This document shows, piece after piece, positions 1-8,008 of a stretch of DNA of 43,156 nt (position 1 is the first letter of the stretch; each line of letters begins with the position of its first letter). This stretch comes from Faecalibacterium gallinarum (GTDB lineage Bacteria; Bacillota; Clostridia; Oscillospirales; Ruminococcaceae). The notes below the pieces were generated by a model. The model saw only the letters and a list, made by a program, of their open reading frames with translations, made no database searches and had not been told where the DNA came from. The translations under genes were made by a program, and so were the position numbers. Where the stretch lies: contig NZ_BQKV01000059.1 of NCBI RefSeq assembly GCF_022180365.1, positions 1 through 43,156 on the forward strand, written 5' to 3'.

Positions 1-149
1 GGGCCGCGAGTTACGGAAGTATCATTGTCTGGAAGTACCAGGAGGCTGCTTATTCAATTTTCAAGGTCCGCCAGCTTCGGGCTTGTCCTCCCTTTGGGGG
101 GAGTCCCTTGCTGTGACTATATGATACATTAGAAATTTCCGCTGCGGGA

Positions 150-183
150 CTCTCTTGTAGAGAGCCTAAGGCTCTCTCGTAGA
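150..183. repeat. Short direct repeat with embedded palindrome
   Basis: Two 12-base copies (150-161 and 172-183) differ at one position. Between them 159-177 forms a near-perfect palindrome with 8-9 bp arms and a loop of 1-3 bases. It lies just downstream of the minus-strand XRE gene but has no T-tract on that strand, so it is not a convincing intrinsic terminator. It could be a protein binding site or a degenerate terminator. Nothing else recognisable was found in positions 1-190. Confidence 0.4.
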
Positions 184-191
184 CAACCCTG

Positions 192-479
192 TTACAGGTT
201 TTTCTTCATTTGAACCAAAGTATCGATCACTGTATCAAGCTCAGAATGTATATAACCAAGCTTTGACGCTTTTCCCAAAACAAGGTAATCTAACGACACT
301 GAAAAAATCACAGAAAGCTCTACCATCAGATCCAGTGAGAACACTCTCCTAGCTCGTTCTAGTGCTTTCACATGATTCAGGCCGACATTGAGCTGTTCAG
401 CAAGCTCCATTTGAGTAAGTCCTTTTTCTTCACGCAGGGATTTGATTCTCTTTCCACATTCAACAGGATCAAAGCGCAT
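192..479 (-). CDS. XRE-family helix-turn-helix transcriptional regulator
   Basis: This 95-residue protein is a single Cro/C1-type helix-turn-helix domain. Residues about 9-62 carry the XRE signature: G-x-R-I-K-S-L-R near the N terminus, then the recognition segment with T-Q-M-E-L-A and the NVGLNHVKALERA stretch, then SLDYLVLGK. It should bind DNA as a dimer and act as a local repressor or element-type regulator. The ATG at 479 is preceded by a GGAGG ribosome binding site. The terminator at 632-692 separates it from the zinc-ribbon gene further upstream on the same strand. XRE genes like this are common at mobile-element edges, but its target cannot be read from the sequence. Confidence 0.85.
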   Translation of the reverse strand: MRFDPVECGKRIKSLREEKGLTQMELAEQLNVGLNHVKALERARRVFSLDLMVELSVIFSVSLDYLVLGKASKLGYIHSELDTVIDTLVQMKKNL

Positions 480-631
480 AAGGATATCCTCCAGATTTTG
501 AAGCGTGTGTTGACGGTCAAAATCCGAAGGTCAGGGGTACTTGGCGATATACGTCTCCCAGCACTGGCGCATACGTCACTCCTGTGTGGCGAGACGGAAG
601 CACCTCCCTGTGCTATCTGGTAAGATAGGAG

Positions 632-692
632 AAAATAAAAAAGGCCGACAGACAGCCGCAATTCCTCTGGGGAATTGCTTCCGTCTGCCGGC
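632..692 (-). terminator. Strong Rho-independent terminator (minus strand)
   Basis: Arms at 644-665 and 671-692 form a stem of about 20 bp with a few mismatches and a 5-base loop. Read on the minus strand it is followed by six T, one A and four T (complement of 642-632). It would stop transcription coming from the zinc-ribbon gene at 845-1048 before the XRE gene. On the plus strand there is no T-tract. Confidence 0.8.
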
Positions 693-844
693 TCGTCCGG
701 CCTATAGCCGGTTCAGTCCTATCGAACAAACTTTTGACTCCTGACTTGTGTTCTTAAGGGCTTAAACCCAGTTCAACACCTCTACAGTATGTCTCAATAC
801 AATATTCACTTGTTGGGTTATGTAATTCTTTAATTCAATGTTAT

Positions 845-1048
845 TTATGCGAGGTTCACAGCCAAATCTTCAAAAAATTTGGATGCACGGGTCACAATCA
901 CTTTATTATGTTCCATTTCAATTACCCAATGACGTTTGCATTTGGGGCATTGATGATAGCCAATGACTATAATTTTTCCACACATATGCCGGGTTCCGCA
1001 CTTGGGACAGTTGGACACGCTCAGGTTGATTCGCTGGTCTGAAGCCAT
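845..1048 (-). CDS. Small zinc-ribbon protein
   Basis: This 67-residue protein has two C-P-K-C knuckles (residues about 14-17 and 34-37) spaced as in a one-zinc ribbon, so a single structural zinc site is likely. There is no enzymatic motif, signal peptide or membrane segment. The ATG at 1048 follows a G-rich ribosome binding site (AAGGGGGG). Zinc ribbons of this size are often small nucleic-acid-binding accessory proteins on mobile elements, but the exact role is unknown. A good terminator follows at 632-692, so it appears to be the last gene of a minus-strand unit. The 170 bases upstream (1049-1220) hold no gene. Confidence 0.65.
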   Translation of the reverse strand: MASDQRINLSVSNCPKCGTRHMCGKIIVIGYHQCPKCKRHWVIEMEHNKVIVTRASKFFEDLAVNLA

Positions 1049-1220
1049 TAAAATGCCCCCCTTTTCTTTGTGAATTTGATTTTGAGTTTACAGTAGATAG
1101 TGCTGATAGCAGGTTAAATTAAGGCCCATTATAGTGGAATGTGATTTTTTAATCAAGGTTTATTCTGTCGAAGCCTGTCGAGTCAAAAAATTTCTTTTTT
1201 CAACTCTAAATATCACACCA

Positions 1221-1528
1221 TTAACAACCGGGTACAGTCTTTTCTACAAACCAGCGACCAAGACGGCCAGTGAACCGAGGGTCGATATGTTCAAAAAAAG
1301 CAGCTTCTCGTTACCATGAATCAAAACGGTAAAATAATCCATTGCCAAATCGTTCCTCGTCATCCCTGCCGGACGAAAGCCTTGCACCTTTTCAATAGGG
1401 AAAGTCCGGCCATCTGACCAAGTAATGGACACCGGCTGCATATACCCGGTAGAATCAAACTCAGCTGTTACCTTTACATATACCCGCTCAGTATGGGGGC
1501 GGCCAACTCCCAGGTCATAACCTTCCAT
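1221..1528 (-). pseudogene. Small conserved protein of unknown function, broken by a -1 frameshift
   Basis: The gene opens at ATG 1528 behind a good ribosome binding site (GAGGTGA) and encodes a small beta-rich protein that includes the stretch VKVTAEFDSTGYMQP. After E-K-L-L-F the frame breaks in a run of seven T (complement of 1293-1299). The original frame runs to 1244 and ends in an unlikely tail. The alternative frame gives F-E-H-I-D-P-R-F-T-G-R-L-G-R-W-F-V-E-K and stops at 1221. The total of 308 bases is exactly one short of 103 codons, which fits loss of one T. I recall intact relatives in clostridial accessory DNA, but their function is unknown. It may be a real mutation or a homopolymer error. 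Confidence 0.7.
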
Positions 1529-1584
1529 TCAAGTCACCTCTCAAACTACAGTTTGTATCTTGATATCATAATACCACGCTGCCG

Positions 1585-1776
1585 TTATATTGTTGATATA
1601 GCATCATCAAACAACTCTTTGTTTTTGGCAATACACAAAACAAGGGCCGCTATTATGTTTGCCACCCTTTTCTTTTCCATCGCTTTTTCTAAAATTATTT
1701 TAATCGTGCAAATTTGCAGACCTATTGCTTGGCTCTCCCATTTTCCAAGGATTTGTGGTATAATTATAAAAATCAT
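1585..1776 (-). CDS. Doubtful small ORF
   Basis: A 63-codon open frame whose C-terminal half (from an internal ATG, starting MEKKRVANIIAALVLC) reads like a plausible short helical peptide. It lies on the same strand as, and 56 bases upstream of, the broken gene at 1221-1528. The ribosome binding site is weak, and the 5' end overlaps the promoter proposed for the plus-strand array at 1759-1764. It could be a small protein of the left-flank unit or chance. Confidence 0.25.
   Translation of the reverse strand: MIFIIIPQILGKWESQAIGLQICTIKIILEKAMEKKRVANIIAALVLCIAKNKELFDDAISTI
1756..1764 (+). promoter_or_regulatory. Extended -10 promoter ahead of the immunity array
   Basis: The sequence TG-G-TATAAT (TATAAT at 1759-1764) is a perfect SigA-type extended -10 element. 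No good -35 is found 17 bases upstream, which is typical when an extended -10 is used. It predicts a start near 1771, about 245 bases before the first array gene. A second TATAAT lies at 1872-1877 without the extension or a -35 box. Confidence 0.55.
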
Positions 1777-1994
1777 CTTTGCTTTTCTTCAAATCAAGAC
1801 AACTCACCTAACGATGAGGCTCTCTTATGGAATCTTTGTTCCGGCAGCCCAGAGCTGCCCCTTCTTTTTCCTATAATTTGCTGGTCTGCCAAAGACCTAG
1901 GCCCGCTTTACAGGTAGGGTCTGGATTTGTGCAGCCTTTTCGCGCCTTGCTTTGTCCTGTCCAAGTGACAGGATAATGCAGGGCTTTTTCTTTT
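1771..1994 (+). ncRNA. Structured 5' leader or small RNA
   Basis: Between the promoter and the first array gene there is a chain of small hairpins: CTCA/TGAG (1803-1818), GGAA/TTCC (1829-1842), GGCAGC/GCTGCC (1843-1859) and GGTCT/AGACC (1883-1897). The large terminator hairpin at 1944-1994 follows. No protein frame in the interval has a convincing ribosome binding site. The layout suits either an attenuator leader (riboswitch-like) for the downstream genes or a free-standing small RNA of about 220 nt. I could not match it to T-box, SAM, 6S, SRP or tmRNA signatures. Confidence 0.45.
1944..1994 (+). terminator. Intrinsic terminator in the leader, upstream of the first array gene
   Basis: A two-part stem: GCCTTGC at 1944-1950 pairs with GCAGGGC at 1978-1984 (one G-T wobble), and TCCTGTC at 1955-1961 pairs with GACAGGA at 1967-1973 around a 5-base loop. 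TTTTTCTTTT follows at 1985-1994. The ribosome binding site of the next gene (AAAGGAG) comes only a few bases later, so transcripts starting at the upstream promoter would need to read through. Confidence 0.75.
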
Positions 1995-2015
1995 ATCTGA
2001 AAGGAGTCAATCAAG

Positions 2016-3131
2016 ATGAGTCTGAAATATACCTGCCCCAGCTGTGGGACACCTTTGGGCTATGAGGGATTGTGCTGGAAATGCAGGTGCGAACAGGATC
2101 GAAACGCGGCCCTCGCCTGGACACCGGAACAGATCGCGGAAAAGCAGCAAAATCTAATTCAGAACATCCAGCGGCTGAAAGAGATGGAGGACCCGGAACT
2201 CACTGACTTTTGGCAGCTCCTCAGTTACCAGGACGCCATCACCCCGGAGATTCAACGGGCTGCTCTGGCCGCAGAGGTGTTCTGGCCCTGTGAGATCTAT
2301 TATCACGCTCCCGCCGATGTGCGGGATGGCCTGATCCATGCGCTGTTGTCCGCGGAATATTCCAGCGCGGCCTCCAACCTGATGTGTTGCCTTGCTATGC
2401 AGGGAGATGACAAAGCAATGGAGACACTGCTGGAGCTGGAGCGGAATCCTCGCCCCTGGCGAAAGGGCCTCTATGTGGACCCATCCAGCTACGCCCAGAT
2501 CGGCGGCTGGACTTTTGATAAAGAGGGCCGCCGTACCCAGCTCACCTTCGACACCTGTTATCCCATGGTCAAGGGAGCTTCCAGCGAAGCATCCCCCGTC
2601 CGCATTGGTCGGGCGCGAAAGGACACCTGCCCCCACTGCGGCGGGCGTATGGCGGATATGCTGGTACTGGATGGTCGGGACGAGCGGCTCCGGTTCCTGG
2701 GGCTGAATGGCATCCTGACCGCCACCTGCTGCCCCAGCTGTGTGGGATTTTTGAAAGGTCCAGCCTTCAATCGCTTCACTTTGGACGGCGGCGTGGAGAT
2801 CTTTCCTTCTGAACTTTTTGACGAAGAGGAAAAGATGGATTGCTATGTTAGCCCCGAGGAGTACAAGGCCCTCACCGAGAATCCCTTTGTGCTGGGCAAA
2901 TCTCCTGTTCCCCTGTTTTATGGATGCGCCCGTGAGGATGTAAACACCATCGGCGGCTTTGGCAACTGGGTTCAGGATGCAGAATATACCACTTGTCCCC
3001 AGTGCGGCAAGCCCATGAAGTATCTGGCCCAGATCCAGTGGGATACGGTGTTTGACTGTGCAGAGGGAACCCTCTATGTGGAGTTCTGCCCGGACTGCCA
3101 GATCGTCTCCATGCAGCATCAGCAGACTTGA
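2016..3131 (+). CDS. Multi-zinc-ribbon protein, putative immunity-array member
   Basis: This 371-residue soluble protein opens the plus-strand array behind an AAAGGAG site. It has six CxxC knuckles: C7/C10, C20/C23, C205/C208, C239/C242, C327/C330 and C358/C361. They can pair into three zinc ribbons: an N-terminal one, a middle one and a C-terminal one. The last 65 residues (IGGFGNWVQDAEY, then CPQCGKPM) resemble the C-terminal part of DUF1963-like proteins, in which a W-x-Q-D segment precedes a CxxC pair. Residues about 35-190 look helical. No catalytic motif is visible. Its place at the head of an immunity array suggests a toxin-binding role, which is inference. The next gene starts 14 bases after its stop. 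Confidence 0.7.
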   Translation: MSLKYTCPSCGTPLGYEGLCWKCRCEQDRNAALAWTPEQIAEKQQNLIQNIQRLKEMEDPELTDFWQLLSYQDAITPEIQRAALAAEVFWPCEIYYHAPADVRDGLIHALLSAEYSSAASNLMCCLAMQGDDKAMETLLELERNPRPWRKGLYVDPSSYAQIGGWTFDKEGRRTQLTFDTCYPMVKGASSEASPVRIGRARKDTCPHCGGRMADMLVLDGRDERLRFLGLNGILTATCCPSCVGFLKGPAFNRFTLDGGVEIFPSELFDEEEKMDCYVSPEEYKALTENPFVLGKSPVPLFYGCAREDVNTIGGFGNWVQDAEYTTCPQCGKPMKYLAQIQWDTVFDCAEGTLYVEFCPDCQIVSMQHQQT

Positions 3132-3145
3132 AAGGAGATCGCGCC

Positions 3146-4528
3146 ATGAGTTTGCCCAAGCGTGACGGCGTACATGACCGCTACTACCTAATCCACAAGC
3201 CGGACACCTCCCCGGAGGTGCTGGCAGAGGCCGATCTCTGCATACAGGATATCCTGAACGGCACTGCCCGAGAAAATCACGCCGCCTTCCCCACCGTGGT
3301 GCGGAACCACAACGGAACGCCGTTTCTCCCCGATCAGCTGCTGGAACGATATCTGTCCAGACTGCCGCTGAAGGGCTTTCCTTACGAAAAAGCAGTCACC
3401 TTCTGCGATGCCCTGCGGCGGCTGGCAGGCTGGCAGGAGATCCGCTATACGCAGGAGAAGTACATCGAAAGCCAGGTGCAGGATCGGTTCTTCCTCGTGG
3501 GAGAGCGGGACGATGGTTTCTCCGTCTTTCCGCCCTGTACGGTTCGCCCAGAGCTGCCACCGGAAGATGTGGATGACGGCTTGCTGCACTTTGCCTGCTA
3601 TGTGGCCGTCTGCCATACGGTGTATGGGCAGAGCTTTGAATCTCTCACCACTGAACATATCCTGGGGCTGGTTTCCCAGCTCCGCCCCGCCATGGTAAAG
3701 GAACTGAAAATCCATGGCAGCGGCAAGCTGCCGCCCTCCATCCAAAAGAGAAAGACCAAGCACCTGACCGCATCAGCCAATGACGCCTTTGCCACCATCC
3801 GTATCACCGCAAGGGACTGCGGCGAGGGGGCTTGTGAGGAAGCTCTCACCTATCTGATTGAGATTTTGGAGCAGCCGGAGTTCCCCCGCAGCTATTCCAT
3901 CGAGTTCAGGGGGCCCGAAAAGATCTACCTGCCCATTCCCGGCCTGCCCAGGAAAGGCGTCAATCAGCTCTTTGCCTGTGCGGTGCGGTATCCCCGCCTT
4001 CATGTCCGAATGGAGAATTATGCTGGGCTGGCCATGCGGGAGGACGAGTGGTACAACAACCTCTCAGATGAATCCTGTGCCATGCCTGGCACCTTTGCCG
4101 TGTTTGCCCTGGGGCTGGAGGGGCCGAAGTGGTGGCGGCTGGTGTGCGATTACCTGGATCGCTGTGATGCCGAGCACTCCTCTTTGCAGGAAAAGTTTAT
4201 TCACACCTTTTTCGAGAAGTACGGGTTTACTGCCCAGTCTCTGCCGGTGTTGGTCCACGGTGTCCAGTCCATGCAGAATCTGAAGCCCGTAAAGGAGTTC
4301 CGCACTCTGATCGCCAATGAGGAGAGCCTGGATGCTCTGCTGGAGATCAAAGGGCATCTGGAATATTACCTGCCGGACGAATCCCGCAGTGACAAAAGGA
4401 CGCTGGCCTACCTATGGCGTGATGTGCTCTGGGCCATTTGGGGTTCATCCTCCGAAAATGGCGGCAGCAAAGTCATCAAGTCTGCGCCGAAAGACCTGAA
4501 AGAGAAATACCGGCAAGTATTTGCGTAA
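3146..4528 (+). CDS. Hypothetical protein, large array member
   Basis: I do not recognise this 460-residue protein. ATG 3146 was chosen over the TTG at 3128 because AAAGGAG lies 8-9 bases before it and the TTG overlaps the stop of the previous gene. There is no signal peptide or membrane segment. The protein looks mixed alpha/beta with several Trp-rich and acidic helices in its second half (EGPKWWRLVCDYLDR near residue 330). It ends 10 bases before the next start. It may be a multidomain immunity protein, because single Imm domains are usually 100-200 residues long. Confidence 0.75.
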   Translation: MSLPKRDGVHDRYYLIHKPDTSPEVLAEADLCIQDILNGTARENHAAFPTVVRNHNGTPFLPDQLLERYLSRLPLKGFPYEKAVTFCDALRRLAGWQEIRYTQEKYIESQVQDRFFLVGERDDGFSVFPPCTVRPELPPEDVDDGLLHFACYVAVCHTVYGQSFESLTTEHILGLVSQLRPAMVKELKIHGSGKLPPSIQKRKTKHLTASANDAFATIRITARDCGEGACEEALTYLIEILEQPEFPRSYSIEFRGPEKIYLPIPGLPRKGVNQLFACAVRYPRLHVRMENYAGLAMREDEWYNNLSDESCAMPGTFAVFALGLEGPKWWRLVCDYLDRCDAEHSSLQEKFIHTFFEKYGFTAQSLPVLVHGVQSMQNLKPVKEFRTLIANEESLDALLEIKGHLEYYLPDESRSDKRTLAYLWRDVLWAIWGSSSENGGSKVIKSAPKDLKEKYRQVFA

Positions 4529-4538
4529 GGAGAAGTCC

Positions 4539-5381
4539 ATGAAAAAGAGAACGGCCAAGGACTTTGTTGCCCTGTATGCCCCGGAAGATGAAGAAAAGCT
4601 GGTGCTGATCCAAAGCGGCACCAGCGCCGACAAAACTTTTCTGGATACCTTTTGGACGGCACATACCCATGCTCTGGCCATGGCGGATGCCCAGACTGGG
4701 CAGGTGGTTTCCGACCGTTGTTACCTGAGCTGGCCCCTCACTGACCAGGAACGGGAGTCAGGCACATACACCAATCGTTTTGCCAAGGGTCAGGTCTACC
4801 GGATCAAAGCCCGCGGCTGGAAAGGCGATGCTCTCAGCGAACCCCAGTGGTATGTCACAGGCGTGCTGGAGGAAAACGTCCCCTGCCCTGCTCTGGAAGC
4901 GATCTGGGCGGAGTACACAAAACCTATCCTTCTGAAAGATGAAGTGCTGGGGACCCTCACTCTGGACCGTGAACTGAGTATGTTCGACGGGGCCTGCCAG
5001 TGGATGGGAAGCGAAGTCCGCATTTCGCTGGACGTAGATATGGAAAAGAAAACCTCCTGGACCCGCGCCGTCAATGTGATGAAGAAGCTGCTGGCCGATC
5101 AGGAGACCTGGGACAAGGCCCTGCGGGCCATGGCAGCCCAGAAACTCACGGTGCGAGCCAACGAGTGGCTGGCGGACAATGACCAGACCAACCGGGACCC
5201 GGAGAAAGACCCCATCACCGAGGAGGAATTTGCCCGGCGAATCTTTTTGACAGACTTTTCTGTTTCGCCTGGCGGGCGCTTTACTGCATGGTTTGAGGAC
5301 GACGATCTGTTCTGGGGCCATGTTATCACAGTGGACGGCACCCTGAAAAAAGGGGCTGTTGATGCGGATATACAGGGGTAA
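4539..5381 (+). CDS. DUF2262 domain protein, putative immunity protein (copy 1)
   Basis: This 280-residue protein carries a C-terminal DUF2262 domain: residues about 130-280 include KDEVLGTLTLDRE, the helix KKTSWTRAVNVMKKLLAD, DPITEEEFARRI and a final GHVITVDGTLKKG strand. ATG 4539 is preceded by AAGGAG. A TTG 18 bases upstream lies inside the previous gene and is rejected. A diverged paralogue sits at 10333-11172 and shares all these blocks. DUF2262 proteins are recurrent in polyimmunity loci of Bacillota. The toxin they would neutralise is not known to me. Confidence 0.85.
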   Translation: MKKRTAKDFVALYAPEDEEKLVLIQSGTSADKTFLDTFWTAHTHALAMADAQTGQVVSDRCYLSWPLTDQERESGTYTNRFAKGQVYRIKARGWKGDALSEPQWYVTGVLEENVPCPALEAIWAEYTKPILLKDEVLGTLTLDRELSMFDGACQWMGSEVRISLDVDMEKKTSWTRAVNVMKKLLADQETWDKALRAMAAQKLTVRANEWLADNDQTNRDPEKDPITEEEFARRIFLTDFSVSPGGRFTAWFEDDDLFWGHVITVDGTLKKGAVDADIQG

Positions 5382-5399
5382 AGAGAGGAGGACACCTCA

Positions 5400-5633
5400 A
5401 TGAACAGCGAAAAGATCACAGCTTTTTTACAGGCACACTGGGAGTGGGTGACTTTGATCATGGGCGTTGTGTCCGTGGCTGGCTCGATTCTGAATTGGAA
5501 CTGGCTCTGCGACCCTACCGGCAAGCCGGATTCCCACCGCTATGGCCGCGGCTCCCGCCGGGTGATTTTCTTCCTGCTGGGAATCGTGCTGATTGTGACC
5601 AGCATTTGGAGCCTTGTCATGGTGCCGCATTAG
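5400..5633 (+). CDS. Imm17-like small membrane immunity protein
   Basis: This 77-residue protein has two predicted membrane helices, about residues 14-31 (WVTLIMGVVSVAGSIL) and 53-73 (RVIFFLLGIVLIVTSIWSLV). They are joined by a polar loop with W-L-C-D-P-T-G-K-P and a basic patch. Two short helices with an N/D-P motif after the first fit my recollection of immunity protein family 17. It would sit in the cytoplasmic membrane and might block a membrane-acting or membrane-crossing toxin. The start follows GAGGAGG by about 10 bases. It is one of only two array proteins predicted to act at the envelope; the other is the lipoprotein at 20397. Confidence 0.65.
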   Translation: MNSEKITAFLQAHWEWVTLIMGVVSVAGSILNWNWLCDPTGKPDSHRYGRGSRRVIFFLLGIVLIVTSIWSLVMVPH

Positions 5634-5646
5634 GAGGCTGTATCCC

Positions 5647-5859
5647 ATGACCCAAGAAGAACAGATCCGCCTCTATCGGCTGTTGGAAAAGCTCAACTGG
5701 TTTTTTCACCAGGAGATGCACTACCTGGACCGGGAGACGGCAGAAAAGACCGCCCGGGAATGTTACCCGGAGATTCGGAATTTTACATACGACATTTTAT
5801 GGAACGACCTGCCCAAAGAGGTTCAGGAGCAGCTCATGGACGAGGAGGAATCCCTGTGA
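5647..5859 (+). CDS. Small hypothetical protein
   Basis: A 70-residue acidic, mostly helical protein of unknown family. ATG 5647 was chosen because the AGGAGG overlapping the previous stop lies 8-9 bases upstream; an earlier in-frame ATG at 5614 lies inside the previous gene. Its stop overlaps the GTG start of the next gene (GTGA), so the two are probably translationally coupled and may act as a pair. Confidence 0.65.
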   Translation: MTQEEQIRLYRLLEKLNWFFHQEMHYLDRETAEKTARECYPEIRNFTYDILWNDLPKEVQEQLMDEEESL

Positions 5860-6251
5860 GTACCCTGATTCAATCCTTTGAAAACCTGCGCGACAACAAA
5901 GTTCTGCGCTGCTGCGCTGACTTTGAAGCCCACACCCTGCACATGGATACCCGGACTGAGGCCGGAGAGAAGGTATCCGTTCACTTTACCGGTCTGATGG
6001 CCCACTGGTTTGAGAATGTGATTCAGGACAACATCCTCTTTGGCATGGATGAGATCACCGTGGACGGCTTTTTGGAGCAGTACAAAGACCTGCTGGGCAG
6101 AACCATCCCTTATGGTTTCCCTGCCTGCTGCGGCATCGAGGAGCTGCGGCGGCGCATGGAGCGGGAGCGCATCCGGGTATTTGTCATTGACTCATCCCTT
6201 GGACTGTGCGGATTTGTACTGGCTCAGGAGGTGGAACTGCAATGTCCATAA
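5856..6251 (+). CDS. Hypothetical protein, immunity-array member
   Basis: A 131-residue soluble protein of unrecognised family. GTG 5856 overlaps the preceding stop as GTGA and has GAGGAGGAA 5-6 bases upstream, which is why it is preferred over earlier in-frame starts. The N-terminal half is predicted to be beta-rich (TLHMDTRTEAGEKVSVHF). The middle is helical with an acidic patch and two adjacent cysteines. It overlaps the start of the next gene by 10 bases. Confidence 0.65.
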   Translation: MSTLIQSFENLRDNKVLRCCADFEAHTLHMDTRTEAGEKVSVHFTGLMAHWFENVIQDNILFGMDEITVDGFLEQYKDLLGRTIPYGFPACCGIEELRRRMERERIRVFVIDSSLGLCGFVLAQEVELQCP

Positions 6252-6829
6252 CTGCCTATAAAGTAGAAGCCGTCGGTCATGACCGTACCGGCAGGGACTT
6301 CGGCTATGTGAATATCATGTACCGCTATGGCAACAAGCAGTCTTGTCCCCGTCCAGATCAATGTGAAAAGATGGAGGTCATGTGGGCGGACGAGAGCGTC
6401 TATGGGCCGCCTGCTCCTGGCAGCAAGGTGGGCGACTTTATACAGACATGGCTGATGGGCTCCTGGGACTGCGGAGTATTTACCCACCGGGAGATTGCCC
6501 AGCGGCTCATGGATACCTTCACCGGTCTGAAGCTCAAGGAACTGGCGTGGTTTGAGAACCCCAGAGAAAAAACTCTGAAAAATGGTAAACCGCGTGCGCG
6601 CCGGGCCAAGTGGCTGCCGGATCGGGAGGTGGATCTGGTCTACCTCTATTCCGACCGCTATCTTGACGCCAGAAATCCCTCTCCCGCCGAAACCGACTTC
6701 TTCACCGTCACAAGGATGGATGCCTGGGGCGTGAGCACCTGGTTCATGTGTACCCCAGAAGCCGCCGAGAAGCTGATCGCCATGAATTACGACAATCTGG
6801 CCGTCAAGGAAACCACCATTGTGGGATAG
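6242..6829 (+). CDS. Hypothetical protein, immunity-array member
   Basis: A 195-residue protein of unknown family. ATG 6242 is chosen because GGAGGTGG lies 8-9 bases upstream within the end of the preceding gene. It opens with a beta-type segment (ITAYKVEAVGHDRTG). A W-x-x-G-S-W-D-C-G motif follows near residue 78, then a basic stretch (KNGKPRARRAKW, about residue 118). No signal peptide or membrane segment is seen. It sits tightly between two other array genes. Confidence 0.65.
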   Translation: MSITAYKVEAVGHDRTGRDFGYVNIMYRYGNKQSCPRPDQCEKMEVMWADESVYGPPAPGSKVGDFIQTWLMGSWDCGVFTHREIAQRLMDTFTGLKLKELAWFENPREKTLKNGKPRARRAKWLPDREVDLVYLYSDRYLDARNPSPAETDFFTVTRMDAWGVSTWFMCTPEAAEKLIAMNYDNLAVKETTIVG

Positions 6830-6839
6830 GAGAAAATGA

Positions 6840-7982
6840 ATGATGACTTTGGAACAACTGCCCCCCAAGGGCGTAAAGCGAGAACAGGCCATTTTGGAGC
6901 TGGGCAAGGATGAAGCAAACGGCGAACTGCTGTTCCAGCTTGTGAATACAGAAAAGGGCAAGTGCAAAACGGCTGCTCAAAAGGCTTTGGCGCAGCTGGA
7001 GTATGCCCCTGCTGCCCCACTGTGGGCCAAGCTGGTCCAGGGCAAATGGATGGGCAGCAATATCATGTCGGATGCCTGTTCCGACTGTGTATCGGAGCAG
7101 ATTGCCCCAGTTATTCTGAAGACTCTCTCCCAGCTGCTGGACGAGGGGGACACAAAGCCGCTGGATATAGAACAACTGAACTTCTGTTTCCATTTGATGT
7201 TGGGGAAAGCCTCGCCTAAAATGCTGGAGGTCTACCGCTTCCTGGCAGAAAACACCCAGCGGATCGCCCAGCTGAAACGCATGCCTGTTTATTCTGATGA
7301 TGATTGTACCTCCTGGTGGATTACGGACGGGCTTCGCATTTGGGATGCCACACCCAAGGAAAAAGAGAAAATTCCCGCTGTGGTGCTGACCGCCTCCCTG
7401 ATCCGCAACCCGGATGAGCGACTGCAAGCATTGGCTGATGAGCTGAATGAACGCTACGGCGGCAGCTGGCTGATGCCGGTCTTTATGAAGGCGATCATCA
7501 CCCAGCCCAAGGAGCAGGTGTACGAGACCTATTCGCCCCTTCTGGATACGCCGCAAAAAGGCTATTTGTTCCATGCGCTGGGAATGCTCCATTACCGCTG
7601 TTATCCGGAAGACTGGACCTATGAACGCCTGGGCCCGGATGGAATGATCGCTCTGATTTTCTGGGGGGATTATAGCTATGGAACCTATGACACAAGGTTT
7701 ATGATTGAACGCTATGTGGATCTGGATGAGCGGTGGCTCTTTGATTTGGCCAAGGACCCAGAGGGCCGCAAGCCTACGGTGACATGGCAGACCTACAACC
7801 GGGGCGGTGTGCTATATGGAAGCTACGACGAAATGTTCATCAGCCTGCTGCCCCTCAAGGTGGAGAACCCGGAACTGAAGCGCGTTCTGTGGGACTATTT
7901 CCGCATCCGTAGCCAGAAAAAGAAGGTGGCTAAGAGCATCACTGTTTACAAAGACGCTGCTGAGCGGTTCGGGGATGAATGA
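6840..7982 (+). CDS. HEAT-like alpha-helical repeat protein
   Basis: This 380-residue protein is almost entirely helical. The N-terminal 60 residues read like HEAT-type helical pairs (REQAILELGKDEANGELLFQ, then KTAAQKALAQLEY). Helical solenoids usually bind proteins, which would suit toxin neutralisation. No catalytic motif was found. GGAG lies about 8 bases before ATG 6840; another ATG at 6836 is in a different frame. The stop overlaps an in-frame ATG of the following ankyrin gene. Confidence 0.65.
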   Translation: MMTLEQLPPKGVKREQAILELGKDEANGELLFQLVNTEKGKCKTAAQKALAQLEYAPAAPLWAKLVQGKWMGSNIMSDACSDCVSEQIAPVILKTLSQLLDEGDTKPLDIEQLNFCFHLMLGKASPKMLEVYRFLAENTQRIAQLKRMPVYSDDDCTSWWITDGLRIWDATPKEKEKIPAVVLTASLIRNPDERLQALADELNERYGGSWLMPVFMKAIITQPKEQVYETYSPLLDTPQKGYLFHALGMLHYRCYPEDWTYERLGPDGMIALIFWGDYSYGTYDTRFMIERYVDLDERWLFDLAKDPEGRKPTVTWQTYNRGGVLYGSYDEMFISLLPLKVENPELKRVLWDYFRIRSQKKKVAKSITVYKDAAERFGDE

Positions 7983-8008
7983 GTACAAGTCGAGAAAGCA
8001 GGTGCCTT

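Noticed and set aside
1-132. Open frames at the left edge (for example to a stop at 116) that could be the 3' end of a gene
   Set aside because: All three plus-strand frames stay open over part of this short stretch and none shows recognisable protein features or a clear termination signal.
1493-1876. 127-codon plus-strand frame
   Set aside because: No ribosome binding site, low-complexity hydrophobic translation, opposite to the broken gene at 1221-1528 and overlapping the array promoter.
2154-3119. 321-codon minus-strand frame opposite the first array gene
   Set aside because: It mirrors a GC-rich coding frame; the plus-strand protein has six CxxC knuckles and a good start site, so the minus frame is a shadow.
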